Source: Prevotella sp.
GTDB lineage: Bacteria; Bacteroidota; Bacteroidia; Bacteroidales; Bacteroidaceae
Assembly (NCBI GenBank): GCA_017561825.1
Contig: JAFZBK010000069.1
Coordinates: forward strand, 1 to 64,000
DNA: 64,000 nt
Direction of reading: 5' to 3'
The notes below the pieces were generated by a model. It worked only from the letters and a program-made list of their open reading frames with translations. It did no database searches and was not told the DNA's origin. Within the stretch, counting starts at the first letter, position 1. Each line of letters starts with the position of its first letter. Of this stretch, positions 63,194 through 64,000 are shown in pieces. Both the position numbers and the translations under genes were made by a program.

Positions 63194-64000
63194 ATGAAAA
63201 AGACAACTATCATCCTACTGATGGCATTGTGCTTTTCTTCGATGAGTGTAGCACAAACGCCGTTGAAACCGCGACTTGTAGTTTGTACGGATATTGCTCC
63301 CGCCGATGTGGAACCCGACGATATGGAATCGATGGTACGACTGATGGCATACGCTGATCTGTTTGAGATCGAGGCGTTGATCACGACGGTGGGATGGAAC
63401 TGCGATCCCTATCCGTTGGAATGGTCACAGTATCTGTATCGCGTGATTACTGCCTATGCCAAGGATGTGCCGAACCTGATGAAGCGTTCCGGACAAAAGA
63501 AATTCCTCTCGATCAAAAAGGAAAACACCAAACAAAAGATAGGCTACTGGCCAAGTGCAGAGTATATCACCAATCGTGCTGTGATGGGTAGTATGTATGG
63601 TGGCATCCGCTCCATTGGCGAGCGCAACGACTCGCCAGGCAGCGAACTGCTGATCCGTCTGGCTGATGAAGATGATGATCGTCCTATCTATGTGGCTGCC
63701 TGGGGTGGAGCAAACACCTTAGCGCAGGCCATCTGGCGTGTTCAGCAGACACGCTCTGAAGAAGAGGTAAAAGCATTCGTCCGCAAGTTCCGCATCTATA
63801 CCATCACGGATCAGGATATGGATTACGCCCATCGGATGGATCGGGCCCGCAGTTCGCATCAGTGGCTGCGCCAAGAGTTCAAAGACGATCTCCAGTTTAT
63901 CTGGGATGAGGGCACATGGCAGGAGCAGTGCGAGTTAGGGAAGCGGAACTGGAACCTTCATCAGCAGCTCATCCAGGGAAAGGGTGCTTTAGGTAAGGAA
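63194..64000 (+). CDS. DUF1593 secreted protein, partial (cut by window end)
   Basis: The first 269 codons are present; the 3' end lies outside the window. Signal peptide MKKTTIILLMALCFSSMSVAQ. The domain has a nucleoside-hydrolase-like fold: VVCTDIAPADVEPDDMESMVRLM carries the Asp-rich metal/ribose site and LITTVGWN, AAWGGANTLAQAIW follow. DUF1593 proteins are common in carbohydrate-active loci of Bacteroidetes; the reaction is unknown to me. The complete family protein is usually longer with a C-terminal beta-rich part. Confidence 0.82.
   Translation, partial: MKKTTIILLMALCFSSMSVAQTPLKPRLVVCTDIAPADVEPDDMESMVRLMAYADLFEIEALITTVGWNCDPYPLEWSQYLYRVITAYAKDVPNLMKRSGQKKFLSIKKENTKQKIGYWPSAEYITNRAVMGSMYGGIRSIGERNDSPGSELLIRLADEDDDRPIYVAAWGGANTLAQAIWRVQQTRSEEEVKAFVRKFRIYTITDQDMDYAHRMDRARSSHQWLRQEFKDDLQFIWDEGTWQEQCELGKRNWNLHQQLIQGKGALGKE

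Overview
This 64 kb window looks like a chromosomal piece of an anaerobic Bacteroidales bacterium, most likely Prevotella or a close relative. Several lines support this. There are at least 26 promoters of the Bacteroidetes type (TTTG, 19-20 bases, TAnnTTTG), starts are A-rich with no obvious Shine-Dalgarno sequences, SecD and SecF are fused, and 2-oxoacid:ferredoxin oxidoreductase is present with an ATP-dependent PEP carboxykinase and a CoA-transferase of the succinyl-CoA:acetate type. Secreted carbohydrate enzymes end in short type IX secretion-like tails. The genus is an inference. I see no rRNA, phage, insertion sequence or CRISPR array; the only RNA gene recognised is one tRNA-Gln(UUG).

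Layout. 0.1-10 kb: pckA, upp, a secreted protein, korBA, a TGS-domain nucleoside kinase and a Na/phosphate transporter. 10-19 kb: a beta-barrel protein, type II pantothenate kinase and an envelope group (ArnT-like GT39, GT2 glycosyltransferase, patatin, LTA-synthase-like phosphotransferase, LolC/E-like permease) plus rbfA. 19-25 kb: guanine deaminase with an in-frame repeat, an FMN-binding protein, a double-headed esterase and a RidA/chorismatase-like protein. 25-32 kb: eno, secDF, an endonuclease/phosphatase-fold protein, rhomboid and HU. 32-38 kb: a minus-strand run metK, DUF4271, hemD, rnpA, yidD, tyrS, tRNA-Gln. 38-46.7 kb: M16 peptidase, an HTH/DUF2975 pair, xerD, cysS, and a four-gene set made of ECF sigma factor, anti-sigma-like membrane protein, DUF6108-like protein and a barrel-like protein. 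46.7-64 kb: CoA-transferase, a xylanase/DUF3237/Gfo-Idh operon, S66 and M3 peptidases, a CE1 esterase, pgeF, GH97, a hypoxanthine/uracil-DNA glycosylase, a bile-acid-type symporter and a DUF1593 protein cut by the right edge.

How it fits together. The metabolic genes (pckA, korAB, CoA-transferase, eno) suit a fermenter making succinate and acetate. The secreted esterases, GH10 and GH97 suit growth on plant polysaccharide, particularly substituted xylan. Most of the rest is housekeeping. The least explained material is between the genes: heptamer repeats next to or inside genes, two arrays of palindromes that both repeat every 22 bp, a dispersed repeat lying against promoter cores, and a decayed second copy of the pckA 3' end. 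No clearly new defence or mobile system was found; the best candidates for new biology are listed as findings with their limits.
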